Below, piece after piece: positions 23,962 through 34,188 of a stretch of 64,000 nt of DNA. The translations under genes and the position numbers were made by a program. The notes under the pieces were generated by a model. It was not told where the DNA came from. It searched no databases and saw nothing but the letters and a program-made list of their open reading frames with translations. Location of the stretch: assembly GCA_030272155.1 (NCBI GenBank), contig CP126191.1, positions 2,254,501 to 2,318,500 of the forward strand. The letters are read 5' to 3'. This stretch comes from Tetradesmus obliquus (taxonomy: Eukaryota; Chlorophyta; Chlorophyceae; Sphaeropleales; Scenedesmaceae). Position 1 is the first letter of the stretch; the number at the start of each line of letters is the position of its first letter.

Positions 23962-24867
23962 TTAGTGCTACCTGGTAGTGGCTGCTTGCCAGAGCAAGTT
24001 TCACAGCAACGCTCACATGCCAGCTGCCAGTGTACACACTACAAAGTGCAACGTATTCCGTAGGGGACGTCTGTGTACAGACGTTGGACCGCCCTTCAGG
24101 GCATGCAATTGAGCACAAGTGGTTTGCCTTGCTGGAGGGCCTTGGGAGCACCATACTCTTTACAGAGCCAACACATTGTTACACAGAAAATGCGGACCTC
24201 TGGCAAACAGTAGCAAGGCAGTGCTCAGCAAGTTGATGGGGACGTGTGTTGCTGTTTGGCACAACACATGACCAGAGCAGCAAAGCCGCAATCCGCAGCA
24301 CCACACATCTGCTCTGCATACTGCTTTGACACATGCTGCATCACACAACAAACCCATGCCTGGACCACAGCTCATAGCTGCCGGGCAAGGTACCAGTTGT
24401 GACTGTTGTAAAGTTGGACAGTCTAGCATGAAAAAAGCAAAGCTGCGCACCTTCAATTGTAGCTGCAGCCTGGTACGCTTGCGTTGTGAGTTCCTGCACG
24501 TGTGTTAAGTCCCTTTGTACTGCAGCCACGACATGACAACGTTATCACACCAGGGCTTGGTGACATGCCACCACCGCCTAATGCCCTACTATTTGTACCC
24601 TACAACATGATAACCAGACCCAACAGCAGCAGTTGGACAGCTGCAAACAAAGCTGGCACAGCACAACCCCGGCCAGAAATGCATGATGCTAACTAGCTAC
24701 CTGTTTCTCGCTACGGAAGTTATGGAAAAGCCCCACACGCTAAACATAGCATAGCTGCAAGGTCAGCAGGGCCATTACCGTTGCTTGCAACAAGGACACT
24801 GCATGCAGCGCTGCGCAAGCCGCCACGACACACCACACACCCCGCGTGCTAACACCAACCCTGCTAC
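23129..24867. other. Intergenic: 5' region of the Ala/Gln-rich gene and distal 3' region of the Cys-rich gene
   Basis: Bases 23129-23340 are probably promoter or 5' UTR. The rest is CA-rich on the + strand, as expected for 3' UTR of the minus-strand Cys-rich gene, and includes the (TGC)10 tract at 23931-23960. No gene seen. Confidence 0.45.
23931..23960. repeat. (TGC)10 microsatellite
   Basis: Ten perfect TGC units outside any coding exon I can support. Confidence 0.98.
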
Positions 24868-24872
24868 TTACA
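24868..24872 (-). terminator. TGTAA (TTACA on +) poly(A) element, Cys-rich gene
   Basis: Located 52 bases after the TAG stop. A second minus-strand copy at 24179-24183 could give a longer alternative 3' UTR. Confidence 0.5.
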
Positions 24873-24923
24873 ACGCACTACCTGCTGCGCGCCACATGCC
24901 AACCGAATGCACGCTACTACCTC

Positions 24924-26796
24924 CTAAGCATTCTTCTCAAGCTCAGCCACAATGTCCTCAAACTTCTCGCCCCTCGCCAGGCCCTCGGCCGCCAGCTTGT
25001 TGGCCTGTGCGATCTTATCCTTGTTCTCATACACATACTGGTCGTCGGTCTGGATGGGGTCCTCGGTAGTGCCAAATCGGCCAGGCAGGCTGAGTGAGCC
25101 ACCGCTCTTGGAAGCAGGCTTGTCTGGGTTGTTCGTGGCGATCTTCTTGGCTGGAGCCATGAACTGCTGGGGCTGGTACGCCTTCCACGCTTCATCATTT
25201 GGCTGCGCATTCAGCGCTGCCACCTGCTTTGCGTGCTCCAAGTCCTCGTCACATGTTGATGTAACTGTGTTCCAGGCCAGGCCGGGCATGCAGCCGTTGC
25301 ACTTGAGGTCCTCGCCACTGTCCGAGGTCTGGGTGTAACCCGTGATGCAGGCGTCACACTTGGTGCGGTCGGGTGACGCCATGGTGTTGTCAGTGCAGGG
25401 GCTGCAGGTGCCGCCGCGGCGGTAGTTGAAGCTGTGCTCATCGCACAGCTCGCAGCTGCCGTCAGCCTTGGCCTGAGTGCCAGGGGGGCACAGCGGGGCG
25501 ACTGCAGGGGAGCACAGCAGGCAGGGCAGCAGCAGGGAAAGCAGCAGGGGAAGCAGGGAAGGTGAGTGGCATGTGTGGTGGAGGACGCAGCAGCTGCTGT
25601 TTGCGGCATGCCAGCTGTTGTTGAGGCTGCCGCCTGGCAGTAATGCTGCGGAGGTGCTGGCTGCTGCTGCGCACTGCTCGCTGCTGTTGTACGCTTGGCA
25701 GGCGTAGCAACAGTTGCTAGTGACGCCAACATCAATGTAGGTGCTTCGTCATCACTGGCGGCTGTACTGGTAAATACATCCCTGCGGTGCAACATAAAGT
25801 GCAGCAACCCTCTTTGTACTAGACAGGCAAGCAGTAAAGCGTCATACATGCGCTGGCCGCGCGCCACTCACCGCAAGACTTGGCAGATCCGCTTGGCTCC
25901 AGGCCTGCAGGGCAGGCAATGCATGCATCAAGGCCGCCATTGCCCGCCTCAGCCTTGTAGGTGCCAGACGGGCAGCGCCTGCAGCGCACGGGCTGCACTG
26001 CGGGGTTCTCCGCATAGTACCCGCCGCTGCACTCGCAGGCGGTGTGCTCAGCGTTGGCGTAGCTGAAGGGCTGGCACTGCTTGCACATCATCAGGCGGTT
26101 GGACTCTGTGGTGTACTCGAACACAGACTGGCAGGCTGTGCACTTGATGGGCTCGCCGTCTGCTGCCAGGCGAGTCTCCATGCGGGTGCCTGGCTGGCAG
26201 CCACAGAAGTCTCCGGCCTCCATTGGGATGGTGCCACCTGTGCAGGTGCTGCAAGTGTCGCTGAGGCCACCTGGGCTGACTGTGCCCTCAGCGCACTTGG
26301 TGCAGCCAGTGACGCCGAATATGTTTATGCCGGTTGCCTTGAAGCCGGTCGGGCAGGAGCAGAGGTTGTTCTTGCCGGCGATTGCGCCGGCAGGGCAGGC
26401 GACGCAGCTGGCAGCGTTGCGGGTGGTGCTGACTGCGTTGGGCCCGCATGACGTGCAGGCGCGCTGCACGCTGGTGGACGATGTCTCTGCGCTGACATAC
26501 GCGCCTGGTAGGCACTCACAGCTGGTCTGCTGCGAGTTGGGTGCTGATAGGAGTGGCACACACAGCTCACACTTTGCGTCGAGGCCTCCCTTGGATGCCT
26601 CCCAAGCACCGCATGGCTTGCAAGTTGCTGAACCTGTGTTGCTGCTGCCGCCAACAATGCCACCCAGGAAGCCGAAGAAATCGAAGTTCTTCAAGCCTGT
26701 GCCGGGTGCGCACATCGTTGCTGCCTGTGAACCGGTGCAGGCGAGCAGCACCAGGGCCAGGGCCAGGGCGCAGCCAGCCATGCTGGCCATCTTCAT
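24924..26796 (-). CDS. Secreted Cys-rich repeat protein (growth-factor-receptor / ephrin-receptor-like cysteine repeats)
   Basis: Two exons: 26796-25872 and 25501-24924, with a 370-base intron and TAG stop; about 500 residues. The ATG at 26796 begins a clear signal peptide (basic start, then AGCALALALVLLACTGSQA). The mature protein has about ten repeats of the form CxxCPxGxxxxxG...CxxC (CRRCPSGTYKAEAGNGGLD, CELCDEHSFNYRRGG), the pattern of GCC2/GCC3 and ephrin-receptor-like domains in extracellular proteins. No transmembrane segment or GPI signal follows. The last ~100 residues lack Cys and are charged and helix-forming (NKDKIAQANKLAAEGLARGE). It is therefore probably secreted or held in the endomembrane lumen or cell wall. 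Ligand and role are unknown. Exon joining is phase-consistent (phase 1). Confidence 0.85.
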
Positions 26797-27297
26797 CGAA
26801 AGTCTGCAGACATCAAAAAACAAGGTAAGCTTCTGGCCAAATTAAACATTACTCATGCGCTGCTTGGGGTCCTCCTGCACTACACACGCATGTACTGCGC
26901 CATCTCCCGCCCTTCGTCGAGGGGTCCGCATTATACTCCACCGCTGCTTGATAAACGTGTCTATAATATTGATCACTCACATGTTGCTCAGACCCAGCGT
27001 TGCGCTGAGGATGTCGGCTCCTCTACTGCGCGCAATCGCGACTGTGCACTAATCAAGTGGCCCTCTTGTGTTTAAAGCCTTGATCAAAACCCAAACTCGA
27101 CTAGAGATGTATTTGTGGTTTCTATTGCAAAGCGATACGTAGGTTGCTGGGCGTAGGCAGCTAGCATGTGCTTGTACTGCTGGTCACACCATGGTAGTGA
27201 CACCTGTTGGTGAGACCCGAAGGAACAAGCATCAAGGATCTGCCGTTCCATGCTGACAAGTACAAACATGTGCCAAGAACGAGCACCACACGGCAAT
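26797..27297. other. Intergenic between two minus-strand genes
   Basis: Contains the 3' region of the DNA glycosylase gene and the promoter side of the Cys-rich gene. The part near 26850-27060 is AT-richer. No gene or clear TTACA element seen. Confidence 0.45.
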
Positions 27298-27448
27298 TCA
27301 TACGTCAATCTCCCGCTTGACACAAACAAGCACTCCTGCTGCGTCGTCTGGTTCTGCTTTGATGTGCAGGCCTGGTGCTGCTGTTGTCCCTGCTGCTGCA
27401 AGAGCCGAAAGGCATGGCTTTTGCTCTGCTTCCTGCATCACCTGCATG

Positions 27449-27485
<37 letters not shown>

Positions 27486-29602
27486 ACTGACAGCTGCGCC
27501 GCCGGGTGTCTGCAGCTGGCTCTTCAAGCTTAACAGTAGCCGCCACTGCTGCTGCTGCCGCTGCCGCTGGTGCCCCCACTGCTACTCCTGCAGCGGCTGC
27601 TTTGGCAGCTACCTGCTTCTTGGCAACCTTGCTGCTGCTGCTTCCCTTACTGCCTTTGCTGCTGCCAGCAGCCGCCATACTGCTGTTGCTGCTGCTGTAG
27701 CCTTTTCTGCCCTTGAATGGTGCCAGGGGGCAGGGCACATCAGGCGCCTTGCGCTTCTGGCCGCTGCCTCGCTTGCCGCATGCTGCGCAAACCTTGCCAT
27801 GCTGCACCATCAGCACATGCAGGTCATACCTGCAGGCCCAGCAGGCATACACAGCAGCAGCAGCTTCCTTGTCAGCATCAACACTCGCCGTGCACAGCTG
27901 CGGCAGATGATAGTGCTGCACCTGCGGCATGCTTGAGCGTTTGCTGCACCATACTACGCTGCAGTTAGGGACTGCACAACGCTTTGGGTGCATGCGCACA
28001 CATGGCACGCTGCGTGCTGCTTGGCCTCCAGCTTTGAGCATTGCTTGTTGAAACACACTGACTGTCATGCACATGCACATTGTCAACGCAGCTATTTGGC
28101 CCTACAACGCAGCCACTTCTTGCGGTTGCTGCACTCACTTTATGTCGTCAGGCACCCGCGCATTAAGGTGCTCGTACGTCTGCTCCCTGCTGGCGCCAGC
28201 CGCCACCCAGCCCAGCTGCTTGCTGATCTCCCACACATGCGTGTCCACAGGAAACTCTGCGCGGCCTAGGCAGAACATCAGCACGCAGGCGATGGTCTTG
28301 GGCCCCACGCCTTTGTAGCTGCCCAGCTGAGCCTTGATGAGCTCTGCTGGCTGCTGCCGCAGGTGCTCTAGGCTGAGGCTGCCTTGCTGCTGCAGCAGCG
28401 AGTCCAGAATGGCCTGGCAAGCACATGCAGCGCAGGAGAGAGAAGGAAGAATAAGAAGATGAAGTGAGCACGGCATGCAGCAGGATTGTGTCAGTGTTTG
28501 TGCACTGCTGGCAATACATGTGTAGGCTGGCCTAGTCTGCACAACGGCCATGGGATGTGCTGCAGTGGCAACTAATGCTGTTGATGGGTTGGCAGTGTTT
28601 GCGAAACCAACTCTGTGTGCTCTTGCCACAATTGTGAGTATGGACATGCATCGGCTGCTGCTGCTGCTGCTGCTGTATGTGTGTGTTAGATGCTCTTGCA
28701 AGGTCCTGTTGCTGCCATCACCTTGATCCTGGCCGCTTTGATGTCTGCCAGCCCACCCACTTTGATGGCAGCTTCCACAATGCCTGTGCATGGCACAACA
28801 GCAGAAGCATGTGCAGCATCTGAACATCATCCTCTTCAAATGAACGCAGCTGCTGTTGCGAGCCAGGAACAACAGCTGCTTGCCGACCATGCAGGCCTAA
28901 CATGTTGCGCACGATGCACGCACGCTGCCCGCCACAGCAGCCTCCTACAGTGTGCACTGCACTGCACTCAAATCAACACACAACAGTGGAGGCAGGAGTG
29001 TACGCGGTGCTTTCTGCATTGCTGTTCATGCTGGCGCCTGCTGTGCTCACCTGGTGCCGCTGTCCTCACTGCCTCCCATGTTGGGAAGGCTGCCTTGAGC
29101 TGTGAAAAGGCGCGCTGGCTGGTGATGTCTGTGGTGTTCTGAGACAGAATGGTGCGCACCTGCCAGCAGCAGCAGCAGCAGCAACGTTAGCAGCAGCAAC
29201 GTTAGCAGCAGCAGCAGCAGCACCCAAGGCCACCAACTGACCATAATTGCACGCACAGATAAGCACGGACAGCGTAAGCGGTGGTGCAATGCTGTGATGC
29301 TGATGCTGCCTGGCCGATGTTTGCGTCCCGATTCAAGCTGCATGGCACTGCATGTATGAGTACCAGCATGATAAGTGCGGCAGTGTCTTCAGAAGCCACG
29401 AGCTGTGTTGTGCAACATGCATAGGACCTACCAGGGAGTCCAGCACACTATGTGGCTCCTGTATTTCACAGCCGTCCCTTGGCTGATCACGTTTCAAGCT
29501 GGGCCGTCCGTGCAGGTTGGCCAAGGCATCACACACAGCCACACACTCTTGTGGTAGCGGCCTGCTGCTGCTGCTCTTGCTGCTACTGCTGCTGCCCTTC
29601 AT
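27298..29602 (-). CDS. Endonuclease III-like HhH-GPD DNA glycosylase/AP lyase
   Basis: Base-excision repair glycosylase of the plant HhH-GPD branch (At3g47830-like). Five exons, all phase-consistent: 29602-29432, 29159-29051, 28783-28722, 28413-28139 and 27829-27298 (TGA); 382 residues. ATG at 29602. Conserved order: VLDSL+VRTILSQNTTDITSQRAF, AIKVGGLADIKAARIK, the helix-hairpin-helix SYKGVGPKTIACVLM with catalytic Lys (~153), and FPVDTHVWEI with catalytic Asp (~171). After the fold, Cys occur as CAAC and a later CPL; this does not make the C-x6-C-x2-C-x5-C iron-sulphur loop of E. coli Nth. A ~150-residue Lys/Ala/Gln tail follows, with a Q10 run encoded by (CTG)10 at 27451-27480. The tail ends IKREIDV-like (VKREIDV). 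Substrate specificity cannot be read from sequence. Confidence 0.92.
27451..27482. repeat. (CTG)10 tract coding for poly-Gln in the glycosylase tail
   Basis: Ten perfect CTG units on +, read as CAG codons on the minus strand. Confidence 0.97.
29161..29222. repeat. AGC-rich repeat with duplicated CAACGTTAG motif in a glycosylase intron
   Basis: Runs of AGC units separated by two copies of CAACGTTAG. It directly precedes, in the sense of transcription, the acceptor of the exon at 29159 and takes the place of a pyrimidine tract. Confidence 0.85.
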
Positions 29603-30349
29603 GCTGTGTGATGCTAGTCCTGTCTTTGAGATTTTGAGGGTAATTCAAGATGCTCCACGAAGTAAGCCAAGTTGCAAACACGGAGCAAAGATGCGAACAG
29701 CAGACGCAAAGGCACTAGTACTAGTGACTGTCTTTCAAGCAGGGCAAGCTGCAAGCAAACTGCTGGGCTGATCGCAATTTGAAAAGACCGGAATGTTTCT
29801 GGTCATGCTCAGATACAGGAAGCAGCAGCGACAGATCGTGCACGCGCAAACCGAGTGACAGGTGGATAGTTGGCATGACAACCTGGTCCAGCACCCAACA
29901 CGGGGCAGCGATCTTCCGCTGTTAGTGCCACATCTGTATATTTCAAATCACCAACTATCGTTTCACCATTTGACATTGTGCCCGCAGCTTTGGAAAGGGC
30001 GGCAAAGAGACAGCCGGCTGCACCGCGATTGGCTACGAATGCCAGTGTTGTAATTTGTAACACAACAGGATTACTGTATTAATACAGTCATCAAGTTTGA
30101 TTAAGGCTCGCTTGCAGTGCGAGCTGGCATAGGTGCGCCACGCGCACCACGTCGGGGCTCTGGGCACCGGCAGGCATCCTGCTAGCTTTGACACCGACAG
30201 GCCTAGACGGCAACTTAACAAGCCTTCAGCAAAGATAAGATATATATATATCGTAAAAAACAACTCTGGTGATCTCAATGATCGCGGCACGTACTGGAGA
30301 GAGGGGAGGCTCACCCTGGTTGGGCTGGCTGGCTGTCGCAGGTGCAAGG
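29603..30349. promoter_or_regulatory. Divergent intergenic region between glycosylase (-) and silk-like gene (+)
   Basis: Start codons are 747 bases apart. An (AT) run at about 30239-30251 lies ~100 bases before the + start and could act as a TATA-like element, but no transcript start can be placed. Confidence 0.4.
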
Positions 30350-32000
30350 ATGAGGCCCCTACTGGCTCCTGTGTTCTTGATGGTGCTGTATTTGGCAGGT
30401 AAGATTTCCAGACGTTGAAGTGGCCTTGCCTTGCTATCTGCTTGCCTGTGCATGACGCCACTTCTGGTTCTTCTTGCTTGCTGCAGCAACCAGTGCCCGC
30501 ACACTGGAGCGTCGTCACTGGCAGCAGCATGCTGCAGGAGCACGGCAACTGAAGGAGGCAGAAATGTTTGGTTTCAATCCATTAACAGGCTTGAAACCAT
30601 CCATAACTCTGCCTAACCCAGTAGCAGCAGTGACAGGCCTGGCCAGCAGAGCAGCAGAAGGTGTGCAGCTGCCACCTATGCCAGCCCCTGTCAAGCCACT
30701 TGCCGGCCTTGCAAAGTTGTTGAAGAAAGCAGAATCAGGCCTAACAGCCGGCCAAACCATGCAAGAGGCACCCTCTTCATCAGAATCTGCGCAGCTAATG
30801 GCTGAAGCAGTTGTCAGCGCCAAGCTTGCTGCCGCCGCAGACGTCTTGTCAAAAAGCAGTGCCAGCCAGAACAGCATGTCCCCGCAGGCAAGCTCTGCTA
30901 CAGCCCTGGGCTTTGCATTCAACGGAGGCAAGGCAACAGCGCATGCTTCAGCAAGCGCTCAAGACGCAGGCGGCTCTGCATCTCAGGCCAGCGCGATCGC
31001 TCTTGCGGACCATACAGCAGCATCGCTTGCCCAAGCTGCGTCAGATGCCAGCAACCCTGCACATCAAGGTGCAAGTGCAGCCGTCACAAAATCAACTGCA
31101 ATAGCAGACAAGAGTGCGCTGGTTATTGCCAAGGGTGGTTCCACATCTGCTGGCCTGGGAGGGCACCTATCACAGGCAGAAACAGTCAGCAGCAGCGCAG
31201 GCACAGGGGGCTCTGTGGCATATGTTGGTGGCACGGCAGTGGCATCAGCAGGCCCAGGAAGCAGCGCTAACACAACCTCGCAGGCTACAGCAGCTGCAGA
31301 GAAGGGCTCAGTTGCAGCCACACGCGCAGACTCCATTTCGCTGGGGCAGCTGCAGGGGAGTAACGCGCAGGGGACCGCATCTGCCAATGCGCAGGCAAGT
31401 AACAAGGGCGTTGCAGCTTCTCAGTCGCTGATGGAGTCCTTTGGCATTGTGGCGGGAACGACAGATGCCACATCTGTGGCCGATGCAACGGCTAAGAGTG
31501 GAGCCAGCTTCGTGAGGGACAAGGCTGTCGGCATTGGTTTGAACGGCGCTGCAGGGGAGGCCCATACAGGGTCTACCGGCGCAGCAGGGTACCTAGGCCT
31601 GACGGTCATTGACAGTGTTGCACGCGCCATCACAGCCGGCCAGCAGAAGGCATGTGCCGAGGCAGTGACGAAGACGTATTCGGACCTCTCCACAGGCCCA
31701 CAGATCAGCCTCGACACTTTCATCTTGACGCTGCAGCAGCGCGCTGACAACGCCTGCGTGACGAGCTTCAAGGACCAGGCTGCAGCACATGCTGGCAAGG
31801 CGGCAGAGCAGCAGGCGCGCCTGCCTACCTTTGACGGCATCGGGGAGGCGCTGTCCCAGCAGACCAAGGGCGTGATAAAGGCCGCAAGCAATGCTGTGGG
31901 GCAGGTGCAGGACTTTGTTGGTGCAGCGCTTGAGGAATTGCCTGTGATGCTGCACAAGGCCACATGGGGGGCGACTGTCGGCAGCAAGGTGCTCGGCTAG
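30350..32000 (+). CDS. Secreted Ala/Ser/Gly-rich (silk-like) protein of unknown function
   Basis: Exon 1 (30350-30398) encodes a signal peptide (MRPLLAPVFLMVLYLA). Exon 2 (30487-32000, TAG) continues in phase with ATSARTLERRHWQQHA, giving about 520 residues. Residues ~100-350 are strikingly low in charge and rich in Ala, Ser, Gly and Thr, in irregular SAS/AAS/GGS units (ATAHASASAQDAGGSASQAS), like silk, sericin or cell-wall structural proteins. The last ~150 residues are more ordinary, with two Cys (QKACAEAVTKTY, NACVTSFKDQ) and amphipathic helices near the end (VIKAASNAVGQVQDFVGAAL). There is no transmembrane or GPI signal. I recognise no family. A structural role in the cell wall or extracellular matrix is an inference from secretion and composition. 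It lies beside another surface-protein gene on the same strand. Confidence 0.8.
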
Positions 32001-32861
32001 GCTGCAGCAATTGAGGGCCAGCTATGCACACAGACCAACGGCTTTTCAGCGCACTTTACAGCTCTTTCACCCTTACAACACCACCTGGATGCTGTTAGTA
32101 ATTGGTGTGCGGCCATTTCTGAGCTGCCTGTGATGGCGACAGCAAATATGCTGTGGCTCCCACCCGCTGGGGATGGCTGTCTGTGGGTGTTGGCAGACGC
32201 AGTTGTGCACCGTGTGGCGTCTACTGTGCAACCGCGTTATATGCTTGCTACAACTGCGACCACTGGACTTTTTATGTTGGGTTGTATCTGCCAAATGGAC
32301 CCAGGTTCGCCTGAATGCATCCCTTGGATCGGGTGCATGCATCGCCAGGGTGCTGCTGCTGGAAAATGCAGCTCTTTATCGTTATGGATCTGAATCATCG
32401 AACAAACGCATGCAATTTTGGAGTCTCAAGTGGCTGAAAATGCCACTGATGTGGTGTTTATGTTCATGGTTGTGTTCAGCCTGAGGTTGAGAGGCAGCTT
32501 TCTTCCTCAGCTGTGGCCAGCTGTGGGTTCTGGACACTGTAAATCGTACAATCTGCTGCTCACCAACATAATTGTAAAAGCTCATATGTTGATGGTGCTG
32601 CCACCAATGTATGAGCAAGCTGCGACAGAGCTGATTTGATCTGCCGCCTTCCGTAGCTGCACTTTCAAGATTAGCTCATCGGCTGGTTCCGCTTAGCGAG
32701 CCGCGATTCGACAGTACATAGTTTATCAGTCCACTCACATACTCTGCTCCGTTCAAGTCGGGCCCCTTGGCTATTTCACCTCTTCCCGTGCATGCTTTTC
32801 TGGCGGGACCGCCGAACCCACCCACCCTCTCCCTCCTGCACATCCGTGGCAGCCCTGAACA
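32001..32861. other. 3' UTR of silk-like gene and promoter of the Ly6-like gene
   Basis: TG-rich to about 32600. TGTAA elements lie at 32538-32542 and 32573-32577. Bases 32640-32861 are probably promoter and 5' UTR of the next gene. No further gene seen. Confidence 0.55.
32538..32542 (+). terminator. TGTAA poly(A) element, silk-like gene
   Basis: First TGTAA after the stop at 32000; a second copy follows at 32573-32577. Confidence 0.5.
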
Positions 32862-33942
32862 ATGTCTAGAATGGGACTTCTGTTTATCGCGTGCGCTGTC
32901 TTTGGAGCCTGTGCTCAAGCCGCGATTTCGCCCACCGCTCCAGTAGCCATGGCCACAGCTGCGCCTGTCGCGACCACCCCAGCCCCAGCAGCGACGCCAG
33001 CAGGCATGATCGCTTGCTACAACGGCCCGGTGGCTCCCAGCAACACGGCCTACTCCATGCTCTTCCCCGCACTGCAAGATGGCGCGCCAAGCGTCTGTGC
33101 CAGCTACCAGTACAAGTGCAGCAAAGGCGACACCAGCTGCACAGCTGCTGAGGCTGCTCAGGGGACAAGCAAGTATGCCTACATCTGGACCCTTGCCTCC
33201 ACCTGCAGCACCATGGAGACCATGGAGGACGTCTACTCGGATGTGCTGTGCTGCTCGGGTGACCTGTGCAATGCGCCTGATGCAACCCTGGATCCCACCA
33301 CCAAGGTGAGCAACATCTCACAGCCAGATGCATGGTGTCAATGTAATGGCTTGTTTGACAAATAAGAAGCAGGATTTCAGTCAGCTGCAATCATTGCAGG
33401 TATTATACCTTGGCTATGTGCAGCAGCAGCAATTTTGCAGTAGCCTGGCAGCAGCATCGCTACTGCACATGCCTGTGCATGGCTTTCTGGCGCATCAATG
33501 CTGGTGGTCCCCGGCTGGCCTCTCACGCCGCTGTTGCTGCTCTGTGTTGCAGATTGTAAAGACATCGCAGGCCGTCAGCGTTGCTACCGCCGCGCCCACG
33601 CAGCCTGCTGCTGCAGTTGAGAAGGCTGCTGCAGTAGCGGCTGGTACAGACCAGCCAGCTGCAACTGCCCCAACAGACAGCAGCCAGCCTGCAGAGGCTG
33701 TGCAGATGGACCCAAATGCTGGGGGCCTACCCACAGACGGTGTGACGCCAGGCCAGGCAAGCACGCCAGGCAGCTCCACTGTCTCTCTGGATGGCCTGTC
33801 TATTGCGCCAGTCTACAGCTACAGGAAGGACGGTGCCGGAGGTGCCACCCTTGAGCGGGCGAAGAGTGTGAATGCGGCAGACACTGAGAGTGTGAGCATG
33901 CTCATGTTTGTTTTCATTGGATTGCTGGCCCTGGCGCTGTGA
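32862..33942 (+). CDS. Probable GPI-anchored surface protein with Ly6/uPAR-like cysteine pattern
   Basis: Two exons, 32862-33305 and 33553-33942 (TGA), phase 0; 277 residues. ATG at 32862 starts a signal peptide (GLLFIACAVFGACAQA). A Pro/Ala/Thr linker follows. Residues 52-137 hold eight Cys (52, 79, 86, 93, 115, 130, 131, 136) and end in CCSGDLCN, the hallmark C-terminal CCxxDxCN motif of Ly6/uPAR three-finger domains. Exon 2 encodes an Ala/Thr/Pro/Gln stalk. The C-terminus is a hydrophobic tail (MLMFVFIGLLALAL) with no following charge, typical of a GPI-attachment signal. The likely location is the outer plasma membrane; partner unknown. Ly6-type folds are mainly described in animals, so this may be convergent or an under-annotated algal family. 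Confidence 0.82.
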
Positions 33943-34080
33943 CCGGCGTCGTGCCCTTTGCGGATGCTGGTAGATTGTGGGGGCACGTGATTGAGAGCTG
34001 CAATAGACCTTCTGCAAGGGGAAGGTTGCGCGGCTGGCAAGTAATCGCCTGAGCATGCTGGGATTGCATGTCATACTCAT

Positions 34081-34085
34081 TGTAA
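34081..34085 (+). terminator. TGTAA poly(A) element, Ly6-like gene
   Basis: Lies 139 bases after the stop and faces a minus-strand copy 100 bases further on. Confidence 0.6.
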
Positions 34086-34183
34086 TGCACCAAGTGGTAT
34101 CGGCACATTGCAGCACGCTGCAGCAGTGGGCATTGCAATGACAGACTCACAGCTTTGTCGCGAGCACACACAGCAGTGTTAGC

Positions 34184-34188
34184 TTACA
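34184..34188 (-). terminator. TGTAA (TTACA on +) poly(A) element, CDC14 gene
   Basis: CA-rich + strand sequence runs unbroken from here to the CDC14 stop at 35812, consistent with a ~1.6-kb 3' UTR. Confidence 0.5.

Noticed and set aside
26048-26845. Long plus-strand frames opposite the Cys-rich gene
   Set aside because: Antisense of a clearly coding exon with signal peptide and Cys repeats; no independent motif.
30239-30251. AT run as a proven TATA box
   Set aside because: Position is suitable, but the transcript start is unknown and the run may be a simple repeat.
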